Source: Numida meleagris
Lineage: Eukaryota > Chordata > Aves > Galliformes > Numididae
Direction: 5' to 3'
Assembly: GCF_002078875.1 (NCBI RefSeq)
Contig: NC_034414.1
Span: 10,838,225-10,902,224, forward strand
Length of the DNA stretch: 64,000 nt
The position numbers and the translations under genes are program-made. Below, piece by piece: positions 11,671 to 23,709 of this stretch (positions are counted from its first letter, which is position 1; every line of letters starts with the position of its first letter). The notes under the pieces are model-generated. The model was not told the origin of the DNA. It did not search any database and saw only the letters and a list, made by a program, of their open reading frames with translations.

Positions 11671-13830
11671 TGTTGAATTTAAGAATGTTGTCCAGGTGTT
11701 GTCTGTTGGATGAAGAATTTGAATTAATGGTGAGATGCTATTCCTAAAATTCATCTTGTCAGGTCTGCCAGTTAATTACTAAGCTTCACTTAAAGCTATG
11801 GACAAACCACATTTCCAAAGTTGAAAATTCCATGCTGAGCATATTCATCCCTTTCTTTATTGTCTTGATTAAAAAGAAACAAAAGCTAAATAGAATGAAA
11901 AAAAAAAAATAGCGATCTCTGTGACTCAAATAATCAATTTTAAAACTTCCTGCCCTGTCTTTTATTTTTTTTTTCCAATTATTTAAAGGAGTTCTCAACC
12001 TCAAATAATCAGATGAGATTTTGGTCCTTGTATGAAACCTAAATTGCCTCACTGTTGTGACTGTGGACTGACCCAGGGCCAGTGAAATCCCAAGACTGTT
12101 TGCAGGAGGCTAAAAAAAATTTCATAGTCTCCCGCAACTTGTATGCAGAAGAAGCTATAATGATGACAATTATGGGAACATCTAGAGATGGTGCCCTGAG
12201 GAGCTGAGAGCACGGCCCTCTACAGCTGCATTAGCTCCTGGGAGAGCACACACACACACAGGCAACTTTGGCAAGCTATCGGCTTTTTAACCCAAGGACT
12301 CTGTGGGCTTGATGGTAGTTCCTATAGCCAGCTGGAGGGCAGAGATTGGAAAACATTTCAAGAAGCCACCCACTGCTCTACCCTTTCTCCTATTTCAAAG
12401 CGGATATGAGGGGCGGGCAACTTTTCCCATTGTCATTCCTCAGTATCTCATTTTCTGTGTCCCCCCTGGCCTAGGTCATCAGCCCCCTGGGAGAGGGAAA
12501 GGAGAGAAAATGAGTTTTTCTTTCTCCCAGACTAAGAAGCAAAGCAACAATTAGAACAGTAATTTGAGGATAGTATTGCAGCAGGTGTTTGAAGCATGGC
12601 AAAAAATAGTAGCGCAGGCAGAAAACCTTCTCATTTCTCTCTGCAAGTAGTTGCAAGTAGCCCAGTAGACTATAACTCTGAGAGAATATCATATAATGTT
12701 ATCAAGCAAAATTATAATGTCCTTAATTTCATGCTAAGAAGCTGAATGATGCTGAAGGAGGCTTGCAGAAAGAAATTAGTAAGATAGTTATACTAGAAGA
12801 AGGCAGAATGTTGATTACCAGCAGTGAGGTTTCCGGATTTGACTAATGGCACAGTTATTGTATGCATAAGCCCTAATGGTGTTTAAGTGGTTGCTAGAAT
12901 GAGTGCAATTAATGTAATTTATTTGTCAGCATCCAAATACTATTATACTCTGAATAAGATGGGAGGTCCCTTGCCTAGCATATAGCCCTATGATTTTTTT
13001 TCTATATCTCTTTTCAAAAGTAGTCATTAATCTTCCAACAGCCAAAATTAGTAACTGATTTTTTAATTTTTTTTTATTTAGTCTCCTCATTTTTAAGGGA
13101 AGTCATCTACATCTGTTCCATTGGTCCAAACTGTTTTTTTTCTGGCTTTATGTCATGGATTATGGAGGGCTACTTTGGGATGATCTAGCCTAGCTTGCCA
13201 CTCAAAGGCAATAAGTGAGCTTGAAGCTATAGCATAGTTCCTGAGTGAGTATACATTTTTAGTGAGAGATCACGCCAGTTTGTCTGGAAATCTTGAACTC
13301 CCATAGAGTTAACAATAAATAGATTGCTTTATTGAATTGGTCTAGTGCTTAATGACCATCTATATTTAAAAAAGGAAAAAGAGTGCATTTCCAATATGAT
13401 TTTCTTTTAACTGAAAGCTGAAGTTAATCTTCAGCTATGGGATCTTGTCATGCCACTTCAGAGAACTTCTTCTTCATGGAGACTTTTCCTTTCTCTATGT
13501 AAGTATGGCTGGGATGTGGTAGGACTTAAACTACGCAGATAAAACTTCTCATATTTCTCATTGTATGACTGTTGCTCTTAATCTCATGCTTTTATAACTT
13601 TGTGAACCTCTCAAATTTTATTTTTATTTTATTTTTAGGTCTAGAGTCTCCACAAATATCATAAATGTGGATAAAACCATCTTAGTGCTCTTGCCTGATA
13701 TTCCCCTGCTTACATAGTGAGTCAGGGGCCTTACAATCCTGTTCAGAGCTATTCCTTTACATAATGTAGCTCACTCAAATTTATATAGGTAATTCACACC
13801 TCTGGTTCTGAAAGATATAGTTAGACATCA
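11671..13830. other. Unique non-coding DNA, with a GC-richer patch at 12060-12500
   Basis: No recognised gene. The 12060-12500 patch is less AT-rich than its surroundings, with a short (CA)n near 12248-12259 and C- and G-rich runs near 12460-12500. It may be an old repeat but I cannot name one. ORFs of 73-88 residues near 11786-12692 are unsupported. Confidence 0.45.
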
Positions 13831-13834
13831 TCCA

Positions 13835-13935
13835 AAAACCTCACCCCACTGAAATCAGTTGAACACTGAGCTTCCTTTTTTTGAAATTAGGATTACTTAC
13901 TGGTGTATAAATCAGCTTGGTTTATCAGATGTTTC
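13835..13935. repeat. Relic of an old amniote interspersed repeat
   Basis: Contains CCCCACTGAAATCAGTTGAA followed about 60 bp later by TTACTGGTGTATAAATCAGC. From memory, these two motifs (a near-palindromic CATTGACTTCAATG-type core and TTACACTGGTGTAAATCAGC) occur together in a repeat frequent in turtles, crocodilians and birds. The family name is not certain. Confidence 0.4.
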
Positions 13936-14160
13936 AGACTGCTGTGTAAACCAACTGTTTAAACTGTGTATTACTTAGCACCCCACTACTTGCACTAATG
14001 TGCAAACACTACCAGCTCTGGCATTGCATTTCTAGATAAATCAGAGGGAAAGCAGATTTGTTGCTCTTGAACAAATGACAGTTGTTGAATATGTTAGGGT
14101 TTATAACAAAACTTTATCGATGGACATTTTTTTTTCAAGTACCCTAAATGTTAACAGACT
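13936..14160. other. Unique non-coding DNA
   Basis: Nothing recognised. Confidence 0.4.
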
Positions 14161-14390
14161 TTCTAAGTTCCTGCTGCTCGCTGCAATAAGAATTAACATT
14201 GCAGGACTGTGCTGAGACACATTTGACTTTCAGTGTGGATTCAGATCAATTACCTTATTGTGAAGCCACCAACAAGAAAACTGTGGCTAGTCTATCAAAG
14301 TTCAATACAAACAGCATCTGTCAAAACCGTCAGATTGTCATTAATTAATCATTTTGTTTAAGTTGGAGAACCCTTACAAATCAAAGCACA
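14161..14390. promoter_or_regulatory. Candidate conserved non-coding element
   Basis: ORF-free block ending in a clear homeodomain-type ATTAATTAAT core (14340-14349). It includes GAATTAACATTGCAGG and ATCAATTACCTTATTG. Conservation is untested. Confidence 0.25.
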
Positions 14391-15539
14391 AAAACCTGGA
14401 ACTGATGTTTACCATAGTGAACGTGTACTTTGATGAGGGGGTATAGATTTCTCTAATGTTTTCTATTTACATGCTAGATCATTTTTTTACTAGAAGTGTC
14501 TTTCTCCGTAACAAATAACACATTTAAGCTCTTAAAAAATCTCATAAAAGAGAAAACAATGTTGTTCCAGTGTAAAAAGTGGAGTTGTACAAGAGGTGTG
14601 ACTGCTATCTGTTCTACCTTAACATGTTTTGAAGGCAGTGTCATGTTTAGAGTATCTTAAAAGAGCATATAGTATTTCTCTTAAGACGTGTAAATGCAGA
14701 TGGAAGGTTTTCCTGGTTTTTTTGGTTAGCAAGATGTAAGGAACCTAGTTAATAAGGAAGCTCCATATAGTAGAACAAATAGACAGTTAAAAGTATAAGT
14801 CTTGTGAAACAATGAAAAAAAAAAAGGTGGTTCTACTGTGCATTATTTCTTGTACATGCAAGCTATACAATGACAAACATAAGGTGCTTGGCTTTTATTT
14901 CAAATAATCACAACTGCAAAGCCACAAATGGACTTTTCATTTTTCCCTTGCAAGTGCAATAAAACCTAAGGTAAACCTTCCTGCCAAATTGCATTTATGG
15001 GAACCTTGCTTTCCTGTTCACTAGTTTTACTCCAATTAATTAAAAGCAGCAATCCTGCCCTTAGCTCTGGTTTCCAAGGTATTCACAGAAGGGCTCATGC
15101 CCTGAGTGAGACCAAATCAGAAGTTCTTCATGGATTCTTACCCTAGGGCTCTCCTGCACCTGGAGATTTGAGGTATGTTTTTTTGTTAAGTTCTCTTCTT
15201 CATAAGATGGAAACTCTACAATGCTGAAGAAAACAGAACTTATAGAATTTAATACAGAGCTACAGGGATGAAGACAAGCTTACTCTGTGCTGATTCATTT
15301 GCTTATTTGTTTCAAATAGGAACAATTATTTTGATGCCTCTATATGAGGACAAGGTGAGATGAATATTTAAATTTCTTTTTTCTTCTTAATATTATTATT
15401 CTTTTCAGAAATATTCCTGACTGAAAAAGGTCTTTAAGCACTCTGCACTCTCCTTGCCTTCCAATTAACTTTTCTGGGCTTTCTAACATGGTCCTGGGAG
15501 TGCTGGAAACTAACAGAAACAAGAATGCATTTAATACCT
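14391..15539. other. Unique non-coding DNA
   Basis: A-run at 14815-14824. No gene or transposon recognised. Confidence 0.5.
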
Positions 15540-15640
15540 GGCCTGGTGTCTTGGCAGCAAAGCTTAGCACTTCAGAGTGGGGAGTAGCAGGTTCAAGACC
15601 AACCCCAGGAGTCTTACTACTTGGACTGGCAGAGGGCTAG
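15540..15640 (+). repeat. Possible tRNA-headed SINE relic
   Basis: GGTTCAAGACC at 15590-15600 matches the RNA polymerase III B-box consensus GGTTCRANNCC. The preceding TGGTGTCTTGGCAGCAAAG and TTAGCACTTCAGAGTGGGGA resemble the A-box half of a tRNA-like SINE head, with mismatches. No cloverleaf can be drawn with intact arms, so this is not a tRNA gene. No 3' tail was recognised. Confidence 0.3.
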
Positions 15641-18524
15641 CGTAATGCACAGACAGTGAGCTCATTCTGCAGGTGGAGTGTTCAGCTGCATTGATCTTAT
15701 GGCAAACTCAGCCTGCTAAGGTTTTGGAGAAACATTGGCTCTGATCTGAAAGGAAATTGTGCTGCCTTTCCCTGTCTTTCCACTAGTTTAGCTTGCAAGC
15801 TCTAATAACATTAAAACATAGTTTAAACAAGAAGGCTGACAAAGCCAGAGAGACACAAAATAATTTCCTAGAAGTACTAAATACAATAAGTAAAACTCTA
15901 TAATCTCTCATTAGGTAATTGTATTTTCATGGGGTCACCCAGCTTCCCTGGCTAGGTTGAGGTCAATTCTAAAATATGTGTATTATATACATTAGGCATC
16001 TGTTAATGAAGCATAAATTTCATCAGCAATCTGGGTGCCAAAATCAACTCATTTGGGTACATGGTTTGCATCTACAGTGGTGTCTTATGGGTCTGCTCCA
16101 TAGCTTGAACAGCAAGGTTGTATAGATGCAATGAATGGCACATAATAGGGAAAGAAAGCAACACCAGAAGCATTTTCAAGAAGCATAAATTCTCTAAATT
16201 TTCACTAGAGGATATTCAGAGTTCAGAGGATTTTAAGATGACAGTAAATAAAGAGTAGGAAAAGATCATGTTACCTGATTCAAGAATATCTGGTCAATTA
16301 TTTATTTATTTATTATTTATTAATTTAATAATTATTTCCCTATAGGAAAATATGAAATAGCAGTAGATAAATATGAAGCACAACATCTACCTTTGAGCGC
16401 TCTTTGTTGGCTAGAGGGAACTGAGTGGAACTTCAGTTTAAGGATTCACCACTACTTTGCTCAGATCCATCACAGGGGCCCTGGAAGAGCAGCAAGAAGA
16501 CACTACTCTGTTAGCAGTTAAGAAATGAGCCCTCGTTCTTCTTACTTCTTCTGTCAGGCCATGGTGTTAAATGGAGGATTTTTTTCCCAACAGTGACAGG
16601 CCTAGAAATGAAAACAGGTTCAAAAACCCTAATGACAAACCTTAAAAAGTCATGGTAAAACAACCGTCTTTGTCTGCAAGAACTGCAGGCATATATGCTA
16701 TTTTGCTTTGGAAGTGAACTGAGGTTATGTTCCTTCTCAACATGTAGGCTGGAAATCTGCTTTGTTTTATTTAAGCACCACAGAATCTATGGACAGCAAT
16801 GATTTTGGTCATTTTTTATTGCCCATTTAAGTGGCAGAAGTGTTTCAGACTAGTAGCCAATGTAAAAAAGTATATGAAATAAAACAAATTCTTCAGCGTT
16901 CGGAAATGATCCTCTTTCAGTCCTTTAGTTTCCATAGCTGAGCACAGGACTGGTGTGTGCTGTGGCAGTGAAAAATAATATAACATTTTTGAAAGAACAA
17001 ACTTCACCAGTAGCGTATGTTGGAGCAATACTATAGGCTCCAAGTTGTATTAAGCTAACTGTACATTTGACAGCAGAAATATATCTATCTCCTTGAACAA
17101 ATAATGTGAGGGATATACGTAGATCCATATGATCTGTTCTCCTAGTTTCGACTCAGTAATTTTCATGTGAAGTAAAGGTGAGATTTTAGTAAGCAATAGC
17201 GTAAGCAAATTATTATGAAAAAGAATATATCATGCTACGAATTGTCTCATAAGACATTGAGTCCCAATGAGAAATGGTGACCAAAAAGTATAAAGGGAAA
17301 AAGAGGATCTCCTAACTCTTCAACCCTCTTCCATAGCCACTTGAGGAGAGGATGGGTAAGTAAAGGCAAGTTAGTCCTTCTTACTTCTTTGTATCCAAAC
17401 TTCAGGGGACAAGGAACTGTGTAAGGAATGTGGAGAAAAGGAGTATATATCTCCGTGTTTGTCTGTGAATAGGAGAAATTAGATACAGATTCTTGTCTAA
17501 TCTGTATCACTGTCTGACCCTAAATATTTGTATATGTATTTTAAACTGCAGTTTTGCATTACTTAATAAACTATACAGTTGAAAAAAAAGATAAATTAAG
17601 GTGCAGTATATACTGCTTATTAGCAAGAGGTAAATTTTATGCACCCTTTCCACACACAAAAATATATATTTTTCTCCTTGCAAATACAGTTAAGTCCTTC
17701 TGTTTTCTTAAACTGTAAATAGGAAATCTGAGTTGAAGAGGCAGATTTCAACGATCCTATTAATTGAAATAGTAAGATATATCTTGAGGTTGACTTTCAA
17801 AATGCTATGTAGGCATGCAGTTACAGAACTCCACACGGATTTTGTTTCCCATTTGTGAAATACCTCTTCTTGCTCTTTCAGAAAATAACATCACGTGGAG
17901 TTTGATAAGCTCATCTCTTGGTGAAGTCCACCTTTCGCATGGACAGGGATAACTAAATATCCATTTCCTTTAGACCTTCTTCAACCGTGCCATTTGCTGC
18001 CTTTAATCATGCCCTTTTGTTCACACAGTTTGGTGGCTCAAATGATTAGAAGGTACTTCAATGAATGGTGCCACACAGTAAGTAAAATGTACAGAAAAAT
18101 ACTAAAGAGAGCTCAGCATACTTTTGATTTCTTATATGCTTATATGGTACAGTGTGAAGTATCCAGCAGCTAGTTACTCTATTGTGCTTTTGTATGTTAT
18201 ATTTTTAATTCTGTAAGTACTGAGTTTTTCTGTACTTCTGTGAGTGAGGGTTTCTGCAGCATAACCAAGAGGGCTGACTGCAGAACAAAATAATAGCAGA
18301 TAATAGAGAACAAAGTTTTGGAAAATCATAATTCGTGGATGAATAGGTTATGCAGTTTGTGTATAAAACAGGAAATCTTTTTAGATGGAAAGATATATAT
18401 AAATAAGTATATTAAGGCATGACCCTTAAAAGCAGTCAGCATTCATATAAACTGATAGTTCTTCACGAGAAGAAATGAAAAATGCAATGTTTTCTCTATG
18501 TGTCCATAGCTCGTAAAACCTAGT
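15641..18524. other. Unique non-coding DNA with AT-rich simple repeats
   Basis: Contains a TTTA-rich run at 16298-16340. ORFs of 67-87 residues on the minus strand near 16816-17510 resemble nothing known. No transposon recognised. Confidence 0.5.
16298..16340. repeat. (TTTA)n-like AT-rich tract
   Basis: ATTT/TTAT tetramers degrade into mixed A/T sequence. Confidence 0.8.
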
Positions 18525-18562
18525 GAGACCCACAGAAGTCTTTCCATTGATTTCAGTGGGTT
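18525..18562. repeat. Short relic of the same old amniote repeat class
   Basis: CCATTGATTTCAGTGGG lies inside AGTCTTTCCATTGATTTCAG, the opposite orientation of the core at 13850. Family identity is uncertain. Confidence 0.3.
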
Positions 18563-18971
18563 TTGAGACAGAGCTGTAATTGCCCTTGGAATGACGTTAC
18601 AAGGTACCTTCTGAGGCTGACTTTTTCCATTCTGCTTCAGGTAATAGTGTTACAACCTCGATTAAGAGGCCTTTTATGCGTACCAGTTGAAAAGCAGTTC
18701 CTGATTGCCTCTGCAAAAGAAAGAAGTGAGTAAGACAGCTTAGGTTTTTAATACTGTTAGCTTGCTGGTTAAAAAGGAATGAATCTCTTTTTCAAAATAT
18801 ATGTACTGTTGAAATCAGTGCAAACATCATGAATTTCTTGGGGGAAAAAAGTCAGTGACATATTTCCCGCATTATCCTTCTAGCCCTAAAGAATGTAATG
18901 CTGCTGAATATGCTGGCTTTTGTAAGAGATATAAAACAGATTCTGTGATCATTTATGGTCATTAAGAATCA
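18563..18971. other. Unique non-coding DNA
   Basis: Nothing recognised. Confidence 0.5.
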
Positions 18972-19257
18972 CTTTTTTCTTTTTTTCTTTTTTTCTTTTT
19001 TTCTTTTTTTCTCTCTATCTTTCTTTCTCTCTTTCTCTCTTTCTTTCTCTCCTTCTTTCTCTTCTCTTTCTTTCTCTCTTTCTTTCTCTCTTTCTTTCTT
19101 TCTTTCTCTCTTTCTTTCTCTCTTTCTTTCTCTCTTTCTTTCTTTCTCTCTTTCTTTCTCTCTTTCTTTCTCTCTTTCTTTCTCTCTTTCTCTCTTTCTT
19201 TCTCTCTTTCTTTCTCTCTTTCTTTCTCTCTTTCTCTCTTTTTTTTTTTTTTTTTTC
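18972..19257. repeat. 286-bp polypyrimidine tract, (CTTT)/(CT) compound microsatellite
   Basis: The + strand is pyrimidine over all 286 bases except one A at 19017, giving 240 uninterrupted pyrimidines after it. The left part is T-rich with single C every 7-8 bases. The middle has a 12-base higher-order unit TTTCTTTCTCTC repeated many times. The right end is a T run. Long ORFs on both strands (Phe/Leu/Ser on +, Lys/Arg/Glu on -) are translation of the repeat. Such homopurine-homopyrimidine mirror repeats can adopt triplex (H-DNA) structures. Confidence 0.97.
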
Positions 19258-20368
19258 ATGAATAGAGGTGTTAGTGAAGGTGTTCTGGCATAATTCCAGC
19301 TCTGGAAATTTGATTTTTTTTTTCTTCCTACACAGATTCTTTCAGCAGTCTCATTTGACTATGTATGTTGGGCTCAACTCAGTGTTGCCCCATGATGCCT
19401 CTTGCATCAGTTGGACTGGTGCAAATGGGTACTAACACAACTGTACAACCTTCTTTTCCTGCCCATATAGCCCTTTGTTCCAAGAGCAACTTTAACACTT
19501 GAGACAGCTGCATCAGATGCGTTTTCAGTAGTATATCTGTACCACCCCTCCATCAGTGGATGACATCGGGGCATTTGCATATGGGAGTATTCAGAAGGGA
19601 CCCAGAAAGTGAATGGATTGGATATTAGAGATAGAGTAGAAGCTGAAGGCTGAAGCATTCTTCTAACAATGATTTTCAGCCCTGCAGTGACACACAGGAA
19701 CATGGTCAAGTCAGCTTGTGGCAGGAGGTATAACCCACTATGTGCTGCACAGTTGAATTTGTAGTGATGGATGGTATCGACCCTAGTTAAGGATAATTCT
19801 TTCTGTGTGTGTAACCTGGTAAAATGCTTCCAAAATTTATCAGGAACAGAGGACATGAATACTGACGAAAGAATTACAACATTGGATGGGAAAAAGGAAG
19901 AAACACATGAGGCTGAGACAAGGGTCTGGATCAAAATGATACATCCTTTGTTCTGATGGATACAAGGTTATACTGTAAAACAAGGTTGCTATCTTTCTTG
20001 TTGCTGTGTCAAACTGAGACATCATAGGACAAAGAAAGGTCAGATACAGTGCAAAACTCTCATTTTTCATCTAGATTTTGATTAGTTTCCAACATGGTAT
20101 CTGCTACCAGTTTTAGTTCATCTACCCTTTATTATATAGAGGCTCTTCAGCAAGGCATGAGATACCCTAGGATGCCTGAACAGCCTGGGGGTGGCTGAGG
20201 CTTGATGAACTACAAGAAATCTGGTTTCATGGTCTCTCCACAGAGATCAGCAGGAGATAATGTTGGGCCAAGTAACTAGTCAGATTTCCTCACAGACATT
20301 TCTTGCCTTAATGTAACTCCAGGCATGCTACAGTTTTAAATCCAGGGATAAAACCTTAACTCTACAAC
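19258..20368. other. Non-coding DNA with an unassigned 175-codon minus-strand frame
   Basis: The open frame 19407-19934 (minus) is the longest in the window not explained by CR1, low complexity or CpG richness. It shows no domain, no clear signal peptide and no conserved motif, and resembles no family I know. An ATTTGCAT octamer lies at 19573-19580. A short stretch near 19385-19430 (CATCAGTTGGACTGGTGCAA) may be another trace of the old amniote repeat. I regard the frame as probably fortuitous. Confidence 0.35.
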
Positions 20369-21860
20369 AGAATCATAGAATGGCTTGGGTTGGAAGGGAT
20401 CTTAAAGATCATCTAAGTCCAACCCCCTTGCCATGGGCAGGGTTTCCAGCCACTAGATCAGGCTGCCCAGTATCCCATCCAACCTGGCCTTGAACACCTC
20501 CAGAAAGGGGGCATCCACAGACTCTTTGGGCAACCTGTTCCACCACCCTCTAAGTAAAAAAAATTCTGCCAAACATCTAACCTAAATCTCCCCTCTTTTA
20601 GTTTAAAGCCATTCTTTCTTTTCCTATCACTATAAGACCATGTAAAAAGTTGGTCCTCCTCCTGCTTGTAAGCTCCCTTCAAGTACTGCAGTGAGGTTTC
20701 CCCACAGTGTTTTCTTCTCCAAACAAAACAAGCACAACTGCCTCAACCTTTCTTCATAGGGGAGGTGCTCCAGCCCTCTGATCATCTTTGTGGCACTCCT
20801 TTGGACCCACTCCAACAGCTCCACATCCTTCCTGTACCGGGGGCCCCAGGCTTGGGCACAGTATTCCAGATGGGGCCTAACAAGGGCAGAGCAGAGGGGG
20901 ACATTCTCCCTGCTGGCCACACCTCTTTAGATGCACCCTAGAATACTATTGGCCTTCCAGGCTGCAAGTGCACACGACTGGATCATGTCCAGATTTTTGT
21001 CCATCAGGACCCCCAAGTCATTCTCCTCAAGGCTGCTTTCAAGGAGTTCTTCTCCCAGTCAGTACTCATATCTGGGATTACCTTGACCCGAGTGCAACAC
21101 TTTGCACTTGTCCTTGCTAAACCTCTTTAGATTCTCTTGTGCCTACTTTTTGAGCCTTTCCAGGTCCCTCTGAATGGCATCCTTCCCATCTATTGTGTCA
21201 ACTGTACCACTCAGCTTGGCATCATCAGCAAACTTGCTGAAAGTATACTCAACCCCACTGTCTATATCATTGATAAAGATGTTGAAGAGCACTGGTCCCA
21301 ACACAGACCACTAGGTGATGTCACTTGTGACCAGCTTCCACCTGGACATAGACCCGTTGACAACAACTCTCTGGCTTCAACCATCCAACCAATTCTTTAT
21401 CCACCTAATAGTCCAGCTTTCAAATTCATCTCTCTCCAATTTAGAGATAAGGATGCGGTATGGGACCATATCAAAGGCCTTGCCCAAGACCAAGTAGACG
21501 ACATCAGTGGCCTTTCCTTTGTCCACTGCTGCTGTCACTTCATCTTAGAAGGCCACCAAATTGGCCAGGTATGATCTGCCCTAGGCGAAGCCATACTGGC
21601 TGTCTTAGATCACCTCCTCATCTCGCATGTGCTTTAACATCTCTTCCGGGAGCATCTACTCTATGATTTTTCCAGGCACAGATGTGAGCCTCACTAGCTT
21701 GTAGTTCCCTGGGTCTTCCTTTCTTCCTTTCTTATATGGGAGTGACGTTTCTCTTTTTCCAGTCACTGAGGACTTCACTTGACAGACACAATTTTTCAGA
21801 TATGATGGAAAGCAGCTTGGCAAGCATATAAGCCAGTTCCTTCAGAACCCTGGGATGGGG
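20369..21860 (-). mobile_element. CR1 LINE, 5'-truncated, 1.5 kb, 3' tail intact
   Basis: Antisense non-LTR retrotransposon copy of the chicken repeat 1 family. The 3' end is at 20372 (AGAATCATAGAATGG, reverse of the ATTCTATGATTCT tail). The 3' UTR follows, then the end of ORF2 (20630-20920 encodes [16 protein letters not shown], typical of the CR1 ORF2 C-terminal part), then the reverse transcriptase up to about 21860. The F-x-D-D box is intact as FADD near 21218-21234. The motif A aspartate is replaced by valine (YLVLGKAFD near 21475-21505), and stops and frameshifts break the frame, so it cannot make active enzyme. The copy ends inside ORF2, the usual 5' truncation. It shares a run of about 126 identical bases with the fragment at 2058-2560. 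Confidence 0.95.
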
Positions 21861-22229
21861 TAAAATAAGTCCTTTCCCTCATGGAAGGGTAATCAGGAAT
21901 CATGTGTTTAACTTGACCTTTCCCCAGTCCTCCTCGGAGTAATTTGTTTTGTTGTTTTCATTTTTTTGTTTTGTTGTTGTTTCAATAAGGCTCCCAAATT
22001 AAAACAAGGAAAACTTATTTCACCTCAGGGGAGAGACAGTGCTTCTGTCCCTGGGCTGTGACCATCAGAAGAAATAGAGATCACAGGTATGCATTACAGA
22101 GAGGACAAGTACACAGGCTACACAGAAGCACCATATTTAAAAAACAAACAAAAAAAAAAAAACAAAAAAACCCAACAAACCTGAATATATAGACATATTA
22201 CTCTTTTCAGAAGTTTTAATATGTTTGCT
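21861..22229. other. Unique non-coding DNA with T/G- and A-rich tracts
   Basis: T/G-rich stretch 21945-21985 and an A-rich stretch 22139-22172. No gene. The flank of the CR1 5' end shows no further CR1 match. Confidence 0.5.
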
Positions 22230-22580
22230 CTTGAAAATTTCACCATAGGCTATCAAGGGTTAAAGAAGCTTTTTAAAATCAGCTTCTATTGGACTATTTT
22301 GTTTGGCCAATATCTGACACGGGTTGTACTGAGCACATTTTGCCACCTGGCCAATTTTTTTTCCTGCCAAGCTATTCATTCAGGCTTGCGGTGTGAAAAA
22401 TAGATGTTTAATAGTCAATGAAGTACTATAGTGTGTAATAGTTTATAAATTTCCATGACTTATTATATTCAGCCTAAGTGAGTGTTTATTAAGTGTATTT
22501 AAAGCCCCCCATCTCATTAACTTACAGTACTGATGATTCCCTCCTCCTACCACTGCTGCTTCTAATGGAAAATATTCACC
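22230..22580 (+). repeat. Duplicated segment, copy A
   Basis: Direct-repeat partner of 23710-24045. The best block (about 22297-22460) aligns with 23762-23918 with roughly 20 mismatches and a few gaps by hand count. It starts at TTTTGTTTGGCCAATA and runs through AGCACATTTTGCCACCTGGC, TATTCATTCAGG and TTTAATAGTCAA to TTCCATGACT. Weaker similarity continues to CATCTCATTAACTTACAG and TTCTAATGG near 22510-22570. It has a CCAAT box but no coding frame conserved between copies. It is not CR1, LTR, mariner or any family I recognise. Confidence 0.8.
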
Positions 22581-23709
22581 CATGCCTTTTGCCTAGGGCA
22601 TGTGAAACAACTCAGTGGAAAAGAGACTGCCTGGATAAGAACAGGACATAACCCTTGGCTAGGTACAATATGTTTATCATTTTCGGAAGTAAAGTGAATC
22701 TGAAATATGAGATATATATGTTATGAACCAAAAATCTATAAATGTACTTTGTATAAATTACAGCTGCCAATATCCTATCCCTTTCTGCTTCAGATTTACA
22801 GTGAATGACACGGTCAGTTTTATCAATAAAATATGTCTCGTGTAAAATATATATATATATATTAAACCAGCAACTTAATTATGAAATACCACCTTTATTT
22901 TCTTAATGAAATTCCATAGTACTTCAGGGAAATATTACATACTAAGGTTAAATAAATTCTTTGTTAACAAAAAACAGGCCCAGTCTTAACTTTAGGGAAT
23001 CTAGTGCTAACTGTGCAAGGAGAAGGTCAGTTTCTGTAGCTGGGAAAGGCTGCTAAGTATAAAGAACATATTTTGTTTCCCTCTATTAACCTCTACAACG
23101 AAAAAGGTCATTAGTTGCTCTTGCTAAGTTGTGTGAAATTCATCAAAAGGATCCCACTGACATCAATGAGATGAGCAGTCTTTTGTTATGTATAAAGTTT
23201 TATTATGCAACTAAAACTCCAGATTAATTTCTGAGGTAATCCTATCTAAGATACTGGAATCATAATACAGTTAAGTTTAGTCCTCTAACGTTTGGCTTAC
23301 TGCTTCACATTCTTTACAACCATTTCCTGAAGTCCTCTTGGAAGCTGAAGTTAAGCATAAGATAATGGCACTATGAAAACAGAAGAAATGGTAAGTACTA
23401 TGATAATGTGAAGATGTGGATCGAATAAAAGTAAAAGGATAATGCGCACAAAATCTCCACTATTAAGGAACATCTGTAGATACAGTTTTTCTGAACTGAG
23501 ATCTTAAGTTGGCACAGATGTCATGGAGCAGCCCATTCCATAGACTATCAGATGCCATGCATAGAAATAACCACAGACATCTTCACCTCAACCTGCACTG
23601 CGACAAGCAGAGTAAGAACGGGGGCACTTGTCCTGCACAGAGCAAACCAATCCATCCCATTTGGCCTCCTCCCAGGTATTTCCCCACGGCAGATAGAAAA
23701 ACACATGCC
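22581..23709. other. Spacer between the two duplicated copies
   Basis: Unique DNA of about 1.1 kb with an (AT)8 run at 22847-22862. CCCACTGACATCAATGAG near 23154 may be a trace of the old amniote repeat. ORFs near 23509-23794 overlap on both strands and are unsupported. Confidence 0.5.
22847..22862. repeat. (AT)n microsatellite
   Basis: Eight AT units. Confidence 0.9.

Noticed and set aside
15540..15640. tRNA gene
   Set aside because: B-box present but acceptor, D and anticodon stems cannot be formed.
18955..19293. Long ORFs on both strands (112 and 96 codons)
   Set aside because: Pure translation of the polypyrimidine/polypurine repeat.
21137..21574. 145-codon + strand ORF
   Set aside because: Antisense shadow of the CR1 ORF2 remnant.
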